Position numbers and translations under genes: made by a program. From positions 1 to 6,289 of the forward strand of contig JALNYF010000080.1 of the NCBI GenBank assembly GCA_023229985.1: 6,289 nt of DNA. The letters are read 5' to 3'. The notes beneath the pieces were generated by a model, which worked only from the letters and a program-made list of their open reading frames with translations, made no database searches and had not been told where the DNA came from. Shown here one piece after another: positions 6,245 to 6,289 of this stretch; position 1 is the first letter of the stretch; every line of letters begins with the position of its first letter. The stretch is from Bacteroidales bacterium. GTDB taxonomy: Bacteria; Bacteroidota; Bacteroidia; Bacteroidales; WCHB1-69.

Positions 6245-6289
6245 ATGAAAAAAGCAACAAGAAGAAAATTTACGCCGGAGTTCAAAGCA
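6245..6289 (+). CDS. IS3-family transposase OrfA, N-terminal 15 codons
   Basis: The ATG at 6245 opens a frame reading MKKATRRKFTPEFKA up to the last base of the window. The RRKFTPEFKA motif is the typical start of the helix-turn-helix OrfA protein of IS3-family elements, which binds the IS ends and works with the frameshift product OrfAB in transposition. Only the first 15 residues are visible, so intactness, subgroup and the downstream orfB cannot be judged. The gene points away from the disrupted minus-strand gene. Confidence 0.8.
   Translation, partial: MKKATRRKFTPEFKA

Larger units (their letters stand above)
6199..6289 (+). mobile_element. Left end of an IS3-family insertion sequence
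   Basis: A TGAGACTGGTAGCTAAG terminus starting at TG 6199, a 46-base leader and the start of an IS3-type OrfA transposase indicate the left end of an IS3-family element that continues beyond the window. The exact end at 6199 is inferred from the TG dinucleotide rule of the family and from where the disrupted gene's natural-looking frame stops. The right end and target duplication are outside the window; the left copy of a 3-4 base duplication would be ATTT or TTT at 6195-6198. Confidence 0.7.

Overview
The window looks like part of a Bacteroidetes (probably Bacteroidales) chromosome. Three things point there: a type IX secretion (T9SS) type-B C-terminal sorting domain, lipoproteins of Bacteroidetes style with A-rich leaders and no Shine-Dalgarno sequence, and a TAnnTTTG promoter box at the right edge. 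Taxonomy below that level cannot be read from the sequence.

Layout, left to right. (1) Bases 2-703 (+) are the 3' end of a large secreted adhesin-like protein: SprB-like repeat, PKD domain, gliding-motility-type C-terminal domain. (2) A perfect 21-bp inverted repeat follows at 723-772. (3) Bases 840-3532 (+) hold four tightly spaced genes that look like one operon: a lipocalin-like lipoprotein, a 59-residue cysteine-rich lipoprotein, a YitT-family membrane protein and an iron-sulfur L-serine ammonia-lyase. The gaps are 2, 1 and 11 bases. (4) Bases 3533-4273 carry no convincing gene. They hold several hairpins and GC-rich repeat-like islands. (5) Bases 4274-5269 (-) encode a FISUMP-domain surface lipoprotein. 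(6) Bases 5270-5475 contain a roughly 105-bp nested imperfect palindrome. (7) Bases 5476-6198 (-) are the 3' part of a gene whose product looks PIN-like. Its reading frame runs without a start codon into (8) the left end of an IS3-family insertion sequence. The first 15 codons of that element's OrfA transposase close the window.

Functionally, the left part concerns the cell envelope (T9SS cargo, lipoproteins, a membrane protein) plus serine degradation to pyruvate and ammonia. The right part is accessory: a paralog-family surface lipoprotein, repeat elements and a gene apparently broken by an insertion sequence. I see no tRNA, rRNA, CRISPR array or recognisable defence or biosynthetic cluster. 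Nothing here is clearly a new system. The most interesting points are the small cysteine-rich lipoprotein, the yitT-serine dehydratase pairing, the nested palindrome and the IS-truncated gene.
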